Below are positions 7,558 to 17,163 of a DNA stretch of 64,000 nt, piece by piece. The position numbers and the translations under genes were made by a program. The stretch lies in assembly GCA_964567755.1 (NCBI GenBank), contig CAZMNW010000053.1, forward strand, positions 1 through 64,000. The letters are read 5' to 3'. Within the stretch, counting starts at the first letter, position 1; every line of letters begins with the position of its first letter. This stretch comes from DASRJW01 sp964567755. GTDB taxonomy: Bacteria > Krumholzibacteriota > Krumholzibacteriia > G020349025. The notes beneath the pieces are model-generated. The model was not told where the DNA came from and did not search any database. It saw only the letters and a program-made list of their open reading frames with translations.

Positions 7558-10431
7558 ATGCTCTCGCATTACCGGCTCGTCGAGAAGATCGGCGAGGGCG
7601 GCATGGGCGTGGTCTGGAAGGCGGACGACACCGTACTCAACCGCACCGTCGCCATCAAGGTGCTGCCAGCTGATCTCGCACTCGACGAAGAGCGCCGTCG
7701 GATGTTTCTCGACGAGGCGCGGCTCGCGGCGTCGGTGAGCCACGCACACATCGTCCAGGTCTACGAGCTTGGGCGCGAGGGCGACCTCGACTTCATCGTC
7801 ATGGAATACGTCGAGGGCCAGCCGCTCAGCAAGCTGCTGCATGGACGGCCGCTTTCGCCCGAGAAGGTGGCCGACTGGGGTTTGCAGGTGGCTGAGGGCC
7901 TGGCGCGTGCGCACCGCAAGGGTCTCATCCACCGCGACCTCAAGCCCGCGAATATCCTGGTCACGCCCGACGGCGAGCTAAAGATCGTCGACTTCGGGCT
8001 CGCGACCCTCTTCTCCCGGCCCGACGCGACGACGGGCTCGTGGGCATCGACGTTGACCGACGTGCATGCGGGCGAGAAGGCGAGGGAGATCGCCGGTACC
8101 TTGCCGTACATGTCGCCGGAGCAGGTGCGCGGCGAGAAGCTGGATGCGCGTAGCGATATTTTCTCCTTCGGCACGGTCATCTACGAGATGACGACTGGGC
8201 AGCGACCGTTTACGGGGACCAAGCCCGCGGACATCGCACAGGAGATCCTCAGGAGCCAGCCAACTCCGGTACACGAACTGGTGCCTAAGGTGCCACTCGA
8301 CCTGGACCGGATCATCGAGAAGGCTCTGGCGCGGCACCCAGGCGACCGTTACCAGCACATGGATGACTTGGTCGTCGATCTAAAGCGGCTGACCAAGGAC
8401 CTGGATTCCGGCTCATCCCCGTCCTTCGAGGACCTGCAGCAGAACCTCCAACCAAAGCGGCGGCTTCGGTCGATGCCATTGGTGGCAGTGATCTCGCTGC
8501 TCGGAATCGCGTCCATCGCCTGGATTTCCTGGGTGCGGCATGGTGAGGGGCAAGACCAAGCGGATACGGCCTCGACGACTCCTGGAAAGCCGAACTGGAT
8601 CGTCGTTGCCGACTTTGAAGCTCCTGGTTTGGATTCCACGTTCGCAGTTGCCGCGCGTGAGCTGGTCACGGGCGCCCTGCAGCAGTCCCAGGTCGTGATG
8701 CCTCTCTCAAGGTCTCAGGTGCGTCGCGCTCTCGAGATGGCCGCCAAGTCTCCCAACACGCGGGTCGTGGGGGAAGTCGCGAGGGAACTGGCGATTCGCG
8801 CCACAGCACGAAGCTACTTGGAAGGTCGTGTCGATCGGATCCTTCGTGGATACTCGATCGTCCTGAACGTGGTAGATGCGGAGAACGGCACAGCCCTGCT
8901 CTCCGTCCGCGGAATCGCCGAGAATGATGAGGTGCTCATCTCGACTCTCGATCGGATCGTGCGCGACCTTCAAACAAAACTTGGCGAGCGGAAGAGCGTA
9001 CTTCGCGGCACCCACCGGATCCTCGAGGCCTACACGCCGTCGTTGGAGGCGTATCGCGCATTCCTCCAAGCCGAGGAGTTGGCGCAGGAGGGTTCAAATC
9101 GAGCGTCCATACCGCTGTACCGACATGCGTTGAACCTGGATCCGGACTTCGCTCGCGCATGGATGGGGCTTGGCATCCGTTACCGGAACATGCACGCCTC
9201 TCTGGTAGAAGGGGCCTTCCTAGATTCAGCGCAGGTGGCATGGAACGAAGCTCTCCGAAGGCCTGAGCGCCTGAGCGATCCAGACCGCCTTCGCCTGCAG
9301 GCGATCATCGCATCCAGCGATTCGGCAGCGGTCCAGGCGTGCGACCTGCTCGTGAGACTTTACCCCTTCGATTCACGCGCACACTTGAACCGAGGCGTTT
9401 ACTTGGCCGGACTAGGTCGAGACGAAGAGGCCCTTGAGGCATACAAACGTGCCGGCGAAGTCGATCCATTCGGGCCAACACAACTTGTCCTTGGCAATCA
9501 ATTCAACTTGCTCTTCGAACTTGGACGGTACAGCGAAATAAACGCACTATTGCAGAGACTCAGGGGATTACACCGCCAAGACTGCGAACTGCGGTACGGC
9601 ATTGCGACCACCGACTGGGGCAAGGTGGAGGCGCTGGCCCAGACGTTGAGCACCGATCCGAGCACCGACGTGGGCGTCCGGTGTAAGGCCGATGTCTTTC
9701 TCGCTGGGCTGCAGGTGTCGCGTGGCGAGGTCAAGAAGGCCACGAGTAGGTTTGGGCACATACTTGCAGATGCCGATGCAGACTGGGCCCGAGATGTCTG
9801 CCTGGCGCTTGCGAACATGGAGCTCGTCCGCGGTCGATTGACCGAATCGACAAGTCCGCCTGACCGCTGTTGCAGTGACACGACAGCGGCGGGACTGATC
9901 GTCGCAGGGGTGTGGGCAACCATTCGAGGGGACTCGGTGGCTGGCAGGCGCGCCCTCGACACACTCGGTAGGAAACCAGACCTTGAGCGCAGAAAATATG
10001 CCGTTGATACAAGATTCCTTGAGGCATGGATTGCTGCAGGAAGCAGTCAGTGGGAGGACGTGGTCCAACTCCTGAAGCCCTTTGCGGAAAGAGGCCCAGG
10101 AGGACCGAAGACCACAGGGAGGTTAGCCATCCGATGGCTTGTGGCCGATGCCTACGAACGCCTCGGGCGCCCTGATGCCGCGGTTGCGTCGTTCGAGCAG
10201 GTCGTGTCGCCCGTCGGTCTCGTTATAAATCGCGATGTGGAGCAGCGCGCCATCTTCTATTCGTTCGCACACCATCGGCTCGTCCTGCTCTACGCACGCA
10301 TGGGTCGGGTCGAGGACGCCCGGCGCCACTGGGAGATCTTCCGGCAGAGCTTCACCAAGCCCGACACGGAGCTCCTGCCGATGATCGACGAGGCGCGGCA
10401 GGCGCTGGCGGCGGCGGAAGCGAAGTCGTGA
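7558..10431 (+). CDS. membrane Ser/Thr protein kinase with TPR tail
   Basis: PknB-type kinase domain: Gly loop GEGGMGVV (residues 12-19), ATP Lys in AIKVL (34), helix-C Glu (53), catalytic HRDLKPAN (125-132), DFG (145-147), then MSPEQ. All key residues are present, so it should be active. A transmembrane helix follows near residue 305-325 (MPLVAVISLLGIASIAWISW). The outer part starts with a segment reminiscent of FlgO/TolB-like domains and continues into TPR-like helical repeats (LNLDPDFARAWMGLGIRY; NRGVYLAGLGRDEEALEAYK). 957 residues from the chosen ATG. Probably a sensor kinase whose TPR region sits outside the membrane. Typical of multi-domain kinases in Acidobacteria, Gemmatimonadota and Eisenbacteria. 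Substrate unknown. Confidence 0.9.
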   Translation: MLSHYRLVEKIGEGGMGVVWKADDTVLNRTVAIKVLPADLALDEERRRMFLDEARLAASVSHAHIVQVYELGREGDLDFIVMEYVEGQPLSKLLHGRPLSPEKVADWGLQVAEGLARAHRKGLIHRDLKPANILVTPDGELKIVDFGLATLFSRPDATTGSWASTLTDVHAGEKAREIAGTLPYMSPEQVRGEKLDARSDIFSFGTVIYEMTTGQRPFTGTKPADIAQEILRSQPTPVHELVPKVPLDLDRIIEKALARHPGDRYQHMDDLVVDLKRLTKDLDSGSSPSFEDLQQNLQPKRRLRSMPLVAVISLLGIASIAWISWVRHGEGQDQADTASTTPGKPNWIVVADFEAPGLDSTFAVAARELVTGALQQSQVVMPLSRSQVRRALEMAAKSPNTRVVGEVARELAIRATARSYLEGRVDRILRGYSIVLNVVDAENGTALLSVRGIAENDEVLISTLDRIVRDLQTKLGERKSVLRGTHRILEAYTPSLEAYRAFLQAEELAQEGSNRASIPLYRHALNLDPDFARAWMGLGIRYRNMHASLVEGAFLDSAQVAWNEALRRPERLSDPDRLRLQAIIASSDSAAVQACDLLVRLYPFDSRAHLNRGVYLAGLGRDEEALEAYKRAGEVDPFGPTQLVLGNQFNLLFELGRYSEINALLQRLRGLHRQDCELRYGIATTDWGKVEALAQTLSTDPSTDVGVRCKADVFLAGLQVSRGEVKKATSRFGHILADADADWARDVCLALANMELVRGRLTESTSPPDRCCSDTTAAGLIVAGVWATIRGDSVAGRRALDTLGRKPDLERRKYAVDTRFLEAWIAAGSSQWEDVVQLLKPFAERGPGGPKTTGRLAIRWLVADAYERLGRPDAAVASFEQVVSPVGLVINRDVEQRAIFYSFAHHRLVLLYARMGRVEDARRHWEIFRQSFTKPDTELLPMIDEARQALAAAEAKS

Positions 10432-10992
10432 GCCTCATTCCAAGGCTCGCTCGAGTCGCGGCAATGCCCGGTTGGATGCGCGGCCGTGTAGCATCTTACC
10501 AACCCTGCATCGGAATCGTGCGCTGCACGACCGGAGTGCAGCTGCAGCTGCTCGGTGATCTCCAGCAGTGCAGGTGATGGTGACACGAGAGCACGCCAGG
10601 GGAAGGTCGCCAGAAGCAACCCGCCCGACCCTTGTGGGGAGTTTGTGAAAAAAGTCACAAACTATGACGCTGATGTACGCGACCTCCGCGACATGGGCTC
10701 ACGCCAGCGGATTACCAATCTGGTGTGCAGGCACAACTCATTGTGCTCGTTGCAGTTCCATTGCCTTGCTTGTCTGCTGCTTGTCCCTTGAAGCCAACCT
10801 GAGAACCCTGGCGCGGCATAAGATGTTCGAGCATCGAGTCTGCGGTGGCGCAGGCCACCTAGGGGGCGGTATCGTAACGATCGGTTTTTCGCGGCCGGCT
10901 CCAAGGCGCTTTACCTTCGGAATGGGAATCGCGAGATAGGCTGTCGACGTCGCCACCGACTGCACGGCGCTAGGACCTTGATCGTGGAAGGG
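10432..10992. other. gene-poor stretch at the presumed left border of the integrative element
   Basis: About 560 bp. A 75-codon minus frame (10738-10965) contains AIPIPKVKRLGAGREKPIV and a basic tail; it has no recognised relative and I do not call it. If the tRNA-Ser element ends here, a copy of the tRNA 3' end would be expected. I looked for one and did not find it. Confidence 0.4.
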
Positions 10993-12060
10993 CTACCGCG
11001 TCCACCACCAGCGGCGTCCTTCCAGGTAAGACCTGATCTCAAGCCGCCGCTTTGCGCGGTCGAGCGACCTTTTGGAGATCCTCTCGCCAAATTTTGCCGC
11101 TCGTATCAATTGGAAGGCCATTTGCGGGCCGTTGGCGAGGTGCCGCTCCAAGTACTCTGCCGCACGGTCAACCGCAGACCTTGGCGGTGTGACAGGCCTG
11201 CAAACAATCTCCGGAACGCCCGTATCGATACGAACGCGCAGGGGCTCAGGACGCTCACCGTCGGTCTTGATCACGCGAAGGCGTAGATCCTTGGTCTCGG
11301 GGGCCCAGGGCGAGACGGACAAGATCGTTGCCATCCGCGCAGCGATCGCCGCCCAGCTTCGGACACCCACCGAACGGTTCGATCTCGGCATGTCGCCCTC
11401 ACGATGGAAGAGAAACGTGATCGCGCAGCCGACATCCCGCGCGACGCCGGCCATAACGTCGACCGCACGGTGTATCCCTGGGGCGATCTCCCCCCGACTG
11501 GAGCCGATGGCGTCGACGATCACCCAAGTCGGGCGTCTCTCGGCCACCGCAGCGGCCACGAGGCCCAACCAACGCTCCTGCGTCAGGTCAATGACCTGGC
11601 ACACCTCGGTGTCCTCGGGATCGACCGGCCAGCGAACATGCTCGAGCGGTGCACCCATCAGCTTCAAGCGATCGACCAGGAGTAGATGGGTGCTCTTTGT
11701 GTTGACCCACGTGACCCAGTTGGGGCCGCCTGGTTGGACCGGCGCGCCGTCGGGGAACCTGCCGCTGCCTCGTAGCACCGAGGTAGCCAACCACGTCGCA
11801 AGAACGGACTTTCCCGAGCCAAGGGGCCCGGTGAGCATGCTGAGGTGGCCGCGTGGGATCCAACCCGGCCAGAGCCACCGGGCTTCGTCAACCAAGTTCG
11901 GCCTCTCAATGGACGACACGGTGCAACCCTCCCGTTCCAATTCAACGCTCTCTGGCTGCTCGCGCCTCATGACTTCTGCGAACCAGGCCCGGTCCGGGTG
12001 GGCTGGGGTTTCCTCTACTCTTTGTTTATTCTCTCCATCATGGTCACAATTACATCGCAT
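10993..12060 (-). CDS. RecA-like AAA_25 ATPase (RepA-type) of the integrative element
   Basis: RecA-fold NTPase. Walker A is GPLGSGKSV (about residues 78-86) after GWIPRGHLSMLTG, and a Walker B-like strand is TWVIVDAIGSS. A GVAITFLFHR-type strand (DVGCAITFLFHREG) follows, as in AAA_25/RepA-like replicative helicase loaders or hexameric helicases on plasmids and phages. The tail (about 60 residues, VDRAAEYLERHLANGPQMA ... RSLDRAKRRL) looks like a winged helix, as in other mobile-element ATPases. It follows the primase gene on the same strand. The ATG at 12060 is my choice; no clear ribosome binding site is seen and an upstream GTG at 12180 would extend the frame through the GGACC repeats. Probably acts in replication of the excised element. 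Confidence 0.75.
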   Translation of the reverse strand: MRCNCDHDGENKQRVEETPAHPDRAWFAEVMRREQPESVELEREGCTVSSIERPNLVDEARWLWPGWIPRGHLSMLTGPLGSGKSVLATWLATSVLRGSGRFPDGAPVQPGGPNWVTWVNTKSTHLLLVDRLKLMGAPLEHVRWPVDPEDTEVCQVIDLTQERWLGLVAAAVAERRPTWVIVDAIGSSRGEIAPGIHRAVDVMAGVARDVGCAITFLFHREGDMPRSNRSVGVRSWAAIAARMATILSVSPWAPETKDLRLRVIKTDGERPEPLRVRIDTGVPEIVCRPVTPPRSAVDRAAEYLERHLANGPQMAFQLIRAAKFGERISKRSLDRAKRRLEIRSYLEGRRWWWTR

Positions 12061-12141
12061 TGAGTAGTGGAGAGCCTGGACCACCTGGACCAATTCTTTG
12101 TACCGCTGTAGTGAATGAGAGTTAGCCAGCCACCCGACCCC

Positions 12142-12178
12142 GGACCACACCCGGACCGACCCTGGACCACCCCGGACC
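12142..12178 (-). repeat. helically spaced GGACC repeats between primase and ATPase genes
   Basis: On the plus strand GGACC occurs at 12142, 12153, 12164 and 12174 (11, 11 and 10 bp apart), in a context of (C)CCGGACCAC. Two more lie at 12078 and 12087. The spacing puts all four copies on one face of the helix, as iterons or operators do. The place, directly after the primase stop and upstream of the ATPase start, suits an origin or a regulatory site of the element. Function is inferred. Confidence 0.5.
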
Positions 12179-12180
12179 AC

Positions 12181-14076
12181 CTAGAATGGTGGAGCGCCCC
12201 CGAGCGGAGTCTCGTCGATGAGTCGAATTCCTCGGTAGCTCGGCACACGCTTATCGTCACTCCTAGGTTTGCAGGTCTCGACCATTCCGTTTGAGGCTGC
12301 TAACAGCCCCGCGCTGAACGTTTCCATCGCGCCGTGATGACACCCTTGCTCTTCGCACCACGCCTTCCAAGCGTCAAAGATCCACTTCTTCGGCGTTATC
12401 GCGTCGGGATCCAGTTGGCACCTGTCTCGAATGAACGCGGCTTGGGGCGAGGCAAGATCGCGGAGCTGCTGGATGGCTTGATCAGACGCTGCGGGAAGCA
12501 CAAAGTGCCCACGTTTCTGCAACCGCCGCCACCCTTTGATGCCCCAGTTCAAAATGCTGGGCCGCTCAGGCAAGAGTTCATCGAGCAACCGGGGATTCTC
12601 GCGGCCCACGAAGCTCTCCCGCATGATGAGCGGAACAAAGCGGGAAGCCAGTGCGCCGCTTGCGTCAACGAACCGGGGCAGGACATTCGTCATGATGAAG
12701 AACCGGACGGCGAGTAGCCCAGTCCATGCGCTCTTGTACTTTCGATGGACATCGACCGTGTCCTCGCCCGATATCCGCAACAGATTCTCGGCTACTGCGG
12801 CGTGGTCCGTTTTCTGCCCTAGGCGCATGTCGCTGATGAGCCCCAGCTGCTTGCCGATCAGTGGTTGCAGCCCAAAATCACCGGACAAGCTACTCAGCGT
12901 CGGTGCCGAGGTATTGGGTTTGCCGACGAGATGCGTCAGCACACGAGCAATGGTGCCTTTGCCGCTTCGCGCCGGCCCGACTAGCATGAAAATCTTCTGC
13001 AAGGAGGTATCGGGGACCAGCAGGTATCCGAAGATCTCCTGCAGCGTTCCGATTTCATCATTCTTCCCTGGCCAGACCTCGTCGAGGAACTGCAACCAGC
13101 GCTCAGGCTCTGGAGCGGCCGGATCGAACTCAAAGGGTAGAGCGTTGCGCGTGTAGAAGCGCGGCGTCGCGTGGTGTAGCTTACCCGTCGGAAGGTGCAG
13201 AAGGCCGTTTTGACACACGATGGTTTGGAGAGGTTCCGGTCCAGTACCTTCAAGCCAGCAAGGCGGCGCAAATCGAGCCTGGGCCCGGTGAGTCACAGCT
13301 TCTAGTGCGTCAACGATATTTGTTACATTGCTCTTCGTCGGATTGAAGGCTTTCGGCGGTGTACCCGCCTGCCTTGCGCCCTTCAGGAAGTCGTACAATT
13401 CGCTTCGAATCGTCGCATCCTCCAGCTCGACGTAAGCTGCGCCGCCGAAATCGAGCCAATCGTCGTTGCAGTGCATGAGCTTCGGCCGACGTCGGACCAC
13501 AAACTTCTCGGCAGAATTCAACGGCTCCTTGGCGCTCAGAGTAAGCGGATCGTCTTGGTCCCCTTGACTGGGGCCGTGGATATTGATCGCCTGGTGGTTG
13601 ATTGCTCGCTCGCACTCGGTTGGATCCCGTACCGTGGTAAGCCAAGCTTGAAAGGCTCGGGGGCGGCGGGGCAACGGTGTTTGTGCCAGTTGATCGCAAC
13701 CAATCTCCCACTCGGTTCCCGTGATTACGGCATATAGGTCCTGCGGATGTTCACCCTGCTCTTTTGTCGGGTCGAGTCCACGCAGGAGACATGCAACCAG
13801 GAATGCCCCGCTCGTAGCGACATAATCGCACCCGGACAATCCATTCTTGCCTGCGATGACATCACGTTCTCCCTCTTGTCCGGCGTGACGGGCACCTGTA
13901 GAAGGTTCAGAGGTTACGTCAGTATTAGCGCGAACACGTTCCTCCATGACATCAGCGTTCCGTCGTCTCGCGTCCTCGGTGTTGTTCTCAATCACTTGGC
14001 CGGCGCTCGGTTGAGCTGCTTGCGAACCAACACCACCCACGAGTTCCAGATCGAATTCGCGAATCACACGATCCAT
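12181..14076 (-). CDS. P4-type primase/superfamily 3 helicase
   Basis: About 631 residues. The C-terminal half is a D5/P4-type SF3 helicase: Walker A GPARSGKGT (about 367-375), then IGKQLGLISDMRLG and FFIMTNVLPRFVDASGALASRF, which match the B', C and sensor regions of phage P4 alpha-like helicases. A D5_N-like section precedes it (CQNGLLHLPTGKLHHATP, YTRNALPFEFDP). The N-terminal 150 residues lack recognisable primase zinc or Toprim motifs, so priming activity is uncertain. The ATG at 14076 has GGGAG five bases upstream and is preferred to an upstream TTG. It would unwind and start replication of the circular element. Confidence 0.88.
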   Translation of the reverse strand: MDRVIREFDLELVGGVGSQAAQPSAGQVIENNTEDARRRNADVMEERVRANTDVTSEPSTGARHAGQEGERDVIAGKNGLSGCDYVATSGAFLVACLLRGLDPTKEQGEHPQDLYAVITGTEWEIGCDQLAQTPLPRRPRAFQAWLTTVRDPTECERAINHQAINIHGPSQGDQDDPLTLSAKEPLNSAEKFVVRRRPKLMHCNDDWLDFGGAAYVELEDATIRSELYDFLKGARQAGTPPKAFNPTKSNVTNIVDALEAVTHRAQARFAPPCWLEGTGPEPLQTIVCQNGLLHLPTGKLHHATPRFYTRNALPFEFDPAAPEPERWLQFLDEVWPGKNDEIGTLQEIFGYLLVPDTSLQKIFMLVGPARSGKGTIARVLTHLVGKPNTSAPTLSSLSGDFGLQPLIGKQLGLISDMRLGQKTDHAAVAENLLRISGEDTVDVHRKYKSAWTGLLAVRFFIMTNVLPRFVDASGALASRFVPLIMRESFVGRENPRLLDELLPERPSILNWGIKGWRRLQKRGHFVLPAASDQAIQQLRDLASPQAAFIRDRCQLDPDAITPKKWIFDAWKAWCEEQGCHHGAMETFSAGLLAASNGMVETCKPRSDDKRVPSYRGIRLIDETPLGGAPPF

Positions 14077-14123
14077 CGATACTCCCATCCGCACCCCATC
14101 CCCAACCGCTTCCAAGGGCGTTC

Positions 14124-14369
14124 CTACTTGCCTGATCGATCACGATTCACGAACTCTGTGCCGACGTACACCACATCTGGGTCGCACGTACAGCTCGAAC
14201 CACGGAGAGCCGGACACGAATCGTCGTGGCGGACAACGACGTGACTTATCGAGCCCGGGCCGTGTGGAATCTTGCCCTCAAGGAGCAGATTGAAAAGCTT
14301 GCTTGCGTAGTTTCCCGATGGCCACCCATTCAGGAATGGAATCGACTCACTTGAGGGCCGGCCGTCCAT
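14124..14369 (-). CDS. small cysteine-rich protein of the element
   Basis: 81 residues. The C-terminal part reads RHDDSCPALRGSSCTCDPDV, a compact His/Cys cluster (H-x4-C-x7-C-x-C) that I associate with small phage and element proteins; it could bind zinc. The ATG at 14369 has AGGAGG eight bases upstream and overlaps the 3' end of the HTH gene by about 20 bp, indicating translational coupling. Function unknown; perhaps a DNA-binding accessory factor. Confidence 0.6.
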   Translation of the reverse strand: MDGRPSSESIPFLNGWPSGNYASKLFNLLLEGKIPHGPGSISHVVVRHDDSCPALRGSSCTCDPDVVYVGTEFVNRDRSGK

Positions 14370-14613
14370 CTCGCCCACCTCCTTGCGCCGCCGGCTTTAC
14401 CGCGCCGACGGCGTTTCCGTGTTCCGGATCTCGAAAGATCAATCGGCCCAGTGCAGTCCTCGGTACGCGAATAACTCGACCGATTCGAATTGAAGGGATT
14501 TCGCCTCTGCGAACTGCCTCAAAACACAGGTTTCTGCCGATTCGCAACCATGCGGCTGCTTCGTTTACGCTCATCAAGTCCGGCAACTGATCGAAACGGA
14601 CAGGCTCTTTCAA
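14347..14613 (-). CDS. excisionase-like MerR/HTH_17 DNA-binding protein
   Basis: 88 residues with a winged-helix HTH_17 pattern: MSVNEAAAWLRIGRNLCFEA, then VRRGEIPSIRIGRVIRVPRTALGRLI. This is the classical excisionase/AlpA-like fold of integrative elements, which bends att DNA to steer the integrase towards excision or activates element genes. It starts with TTG at 14613 behind GAGGGA; ATG at 14574 is an alternative. Upstream is the DUF5659 gene, 8 bp away. Confidence 0.85.
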   Translation of the reverse strand: MKEPVRFDQLPDLMSVNEAAAWLRIGRNLCFEAVRRGEIPSIRIGRVIRVPRTALGRLIFRDPEHGNAVGAVKPAAQGGGRDGRPALK

Positions 14614-14620
14614 TTTTCCC

Positions 14621-14848
14621 TCACACGTTATGAATCAGCGATTTCATATCCTTGATGATTCCAACAAACGCGAGCGGTTGCACTGTGCCCCGATTGTTGT
14701 AAAAAGCCAAAACCGTGTCTCGACGGTCAGGCTTGTCGGTGAAGACAAAGATCACCCGTGCACCGTCGCGACGGAGTTCGGCTAGGTTGTATCCTGTGCA
14801 GCGGAGAAAGCAGGCCAAATAGAAATCGGTCGTTTCGTACATCTGCAT
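14621..14848 (-). CDS. DUF5659-family small protein
   Basis: 75 residues: YETTDFYLACFLRCTGYNL, then ELRRDGARVIFVFTDKPDRR and a short helical tail. The opening 'ETxDxYLAxFL' and the strand 'RVxFVF' are typical of DUF5659, common in integrative elements but without known function. AAGGAAA stands just before the ATG. It lies 8 bp upstream of the HTH gene, so they probably share a transcript. Confidence 0.7.
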   Translation of the reverse strand: MQMYETTDFYLACFLRCTGYNLAELRRDGARVIFVFTDKPDRRDTVLAFYNNRGTVQPLAFVGIIKDMKSLIHNV

Positions 14849-15017
14849 TTTCCTTACCCACGGACACCGAATGCCCAGTTCAACTCGGCTCGCCCTCGAA
14901 GTTCAGGGTCGGCCTTGCAACGGCTGAATTGATGGTGGCCCTGGTAGGCCGACCAGCGCCAGATGGGAGAGATTTTCAAAAAGGTACCCACAGACTATCT
15001 ACTTGTACGCCAAAATG

Positions 15018-15698
15018 TTACGGTTCCTTCAGGATCCTCCGCAGGTAACCACGGATCGTCTCAGGGCTGAGCCCAAGGGACTTTGAGGCTATAGGCACAA
15101 ACTCATCCCTGGTGTACACGTCATACTCCTGCGTGGCGCGCCAGGCGTCTCGCACGCGTACTTTCCGCTCGTGTTCCAACTGGCGCTTGGGGAAGCGCAA
15201 CCGCACTGCCTTGCGATCAGGATCGGATCGATATCGTTGTACGATTCTCTTTCTGCAGCTCGTACATAATTCACCGATGTAGGGTCCACCCGGTTGCGGT
15301 GGGGAATGGTTCAACCGGATATTCTCGAGCAACATCTCTACACCCCGTTGCATGGCGCACAATTCACTGAATCGCTCCTCGGTTAGCAGTTGCCTTTGAG
15401 TCGCGGCGTTACTTATCCTCCTGACCAACTTAGCCCGAACTCGAAAGGCGATGTCAAAGAGCTCCAGAGGGAAATCCGGCTTGAGTGGAGCCTTCGGGAG
15501 GTTTTGCTTCTTTTTGTCGAGCATGAAGTGCACCAGCGCGGCCCGGCGAAGTTGATCTGGGCTCCATCCTCGCCGGACTGCATCTTCGTCCAGCTTACGG
15601 GGCTGGTCCAACAAGCGGTCTAGCCCACTCGTGACGCTGCCTGACTTCTCTTGATCCTTCCTATCACTCCGCCCGGGTTGTTTTGGCTTCTTAGCCAT
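15018..15698 (-). CDS. uncharacterised element protein with CxxC motif and HTH-like end
   Basis: 226 residues from the ATG at 15698 (AAGG upstream). Basic N-terminus, helical middle (LFDIAFRVRAKLVRRI), a CTSCRKR motif that could be half of a zinc site, and a C-terminal SKSLGLSPETIRGYLRRIL that looks like a helix-turn-helix. I do not recognise the family. Its position between the integrase and the replication genes suits a regulator of the element. Confidence 0.6.
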   Translation of the reverse strand: MAKKPKQPGRSDRKDQEKSGSVTSGLDRLLDQPRKLDEDAVRRGWSPDQLRRAALVHFMLDKKKQNLPKAPLKPDFPLELFDIAFRVRAKLVRRISNAATQRQLLTEERFSELCAMQRGVEMLLENIRLNHSPPQPGGPYIGELCTSCRKRIVQRYRSDPDRKAVRLRFPKRQLEHERKVRVRDAWRATQEYDVYTRDEFVPIASKSLGLSPETIRGYLRRILKEP

Positions 15699-16014
15699 CG
15701 CGCACCTTCCTGTCATCTGCATATGTTGTTGCCGCCAACGGCCCATCGTCCCACCGCGCCTACCGCAAGGCTGCGCCTGAGCCCATCATATCGTGATCCT
15801 TAGACCCACATTATCAAGCCCAGGTGGCATGTTCCGGGTTTGCGTGTGTGTCGACGTCGCCTTGGACCCTGAACGGTCAAAACTCTCTGGCCAATCCTAT
15901 CGGGGCCGAGAAGTGGGCATCAGGTGAACGGAGAAGACTGGTCGGGACCGTTCTGAAAAACGGGACGGCTGTCACGTCAAGCGAGGAGATGCTGGATCTT
16001 CGATGGATGGCGGG
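15699..16014. other. intergenic between element regulator and integrase
   Basis: About 315 bp. No coding frame was judged real. It probably holds the promoter of the leftward-transcribed element genes; no clear boxes were picked. Confidence 0.35.
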
Positions 16015-17163
16015 CTACTCAACCGCTCGGAGAGCCCGCTCTATCGTCAGCGCCGCCTGCTCCTGCATCCCGGGGAGCACATGGCTGTAGGTATCCAGCG
16101 TCAGCCCTACCGTGGAGTGGCCCAACCGCTCACTGACGATCTTCGGATGAATGCCGTGCTTGAGTAGCAAGGTCGCGTGACCGTGGCGCAGATCGTGGAA
16201 GCGTATGTGTGGCAACCCAGAGCGCCGAACGAGCTTTGTGAACGCTGGTGATAGAGAATCCGGATCCCATGGTCGACCATCAGGAGCCGGGCAAACGAGG
16301 TCGTGGTTCACGTAAGCGGGGCCGAGCCGCAATCTCTCCTCCGCCTGTCGTCTCCAGTGGTCGCGAAGTGCCTCGATTGCAAAGGGAGGAACGGGCACTA
16401 GCCGGCGACTCTTCTGTGTCTTGGGCTGCTTGAAGGCGAGCCCCTTCTTCGTGGACTCCAGCGCCTGGCGAACGGCCACGGTGCCAGCCTTCAGGTCCAC
16501 GTCCTGCCACCGGAGCGCCAGGATCTCCCCTCTCCGAAGTCCGCTCGCGACGGCAAGGAGAACCGGGATGTGCAGTTTCGTTTCCCTGACGAGATCGAGG
16601 AGCTGACAGGTCTGCGCCTCATCGAGCGTCGGCATCTCGCAACGGACACGGCGAGGTGCTGGCACTCGATCGGCGGGATTCGCAACCAAGAGACCTTCCG
16701 TCACCGCGTGCTTCAGGGCTTCGCGCAAGATCCTGTGGTGCTGCAGCACAGTCGTTGGAGAAAGACCGCCCTTGCGATCATGACGACCAGCTTGCTGCGC
16801 CCTCGAGTAGTGGGCCCGGATATCCTGTGGGCTGAGCCGTGAGAGCGGAACATGTCCGAGAGCAGGGATCAGGTGTTTCTCGACGATATCTTCGTAGCGT
16901 TCGTAGGTGCTAGCGGCGACGTGAGTCTTCGCGTAGTCGCGTATCCACCGCCTGAGGTACTCCCCCGTCGGCTCTCGGGTTGGTTCCTGGTAGACGCCGT
17001 TGTTGTACGAGTGCAGAAGACGCACACGCTCACGCTCTGCGTCCTTCTTCGACCCGCGAACCGTGTGCTGTTTGTAGAGCTTCTTGCCCGTCTTCAAGTC
17101 GCGGCCGAGGTAGAGGATGATCGTCCACGAGCCCGTCGACCGCTGAACAATCTGACCGCGCAT
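16015..17163 (-). CDS. tyrosine site-specific integrase
   Basis: About 382 residues. N-terminal AP2-like arm-binding region (GSWTIILYLGRDLKTGKK), SAM-like core-binding domain (TYERYEDIVEKHLIPALG), then a catalytic domain with all residues visible: Arg in SGLRRGEILAL (210), Lys in KTQKSRR, HDLRHGHAT (His323, Arg326), LGHST (His349) and nucleophile Tyr359 in DTYSHV. The size and layout match integrases that use tRNA genes. It starts 160 bp from the 3' end of tRNA-Ser(UGA), strongly suggesting that this tRNA is attB. The ATG at 17163 has GCGGGG upstream; an upstream start at 17241 would add 26 residues without similarity. Confidence 0.93.
   Translation of the reverse strand: MRGQIVQRSTGSWTIILYLGRDLKTGKKLYKQHTVRGSKKDAERERVRLLHSYNNGVYQEPTREPTGEYLRRWIRDYAKTHVAASTYERYEDIVEKHLIPALGHVPLSRLSPQDIRAHYSRAQQAGRHDRKGGLSPTTVLQHHRILREALKHAVTEGLLVANPADRVPAPRRVRCEMPTLDEAQTCQLLDLVRETKLHIPVLLAVASGLRRGEILALRWQDVDLKAGTVAVRQALESTKKGLAFKQPKTQKSRRLVPVPPFAIEALRDHWRRQAEERLRLGPAYVNHDLVCPAPDGRPWDPDSLSPAFTKLVRRSGLPHIRFHDLRHGHATLLLKHGIHPKIVSERLGHSTVGLTLDTYSHVLPGMQEQAALTIERALRAVE

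Noticed and set aside
10738..10965. 75-codon minus frame downstream of the ATPase gene
   Set aside because: Reads somewhat protein-like (KVKRLGAGREKPIVTIPPP) but has no recognised relative, no binding site and no context. Mentioned only in the note on the stretch.
13310..13740. Additional frames inside the primase gene
   Set aside because: They are shadows of a well-supported coding frame and have no family pattern or start signals.
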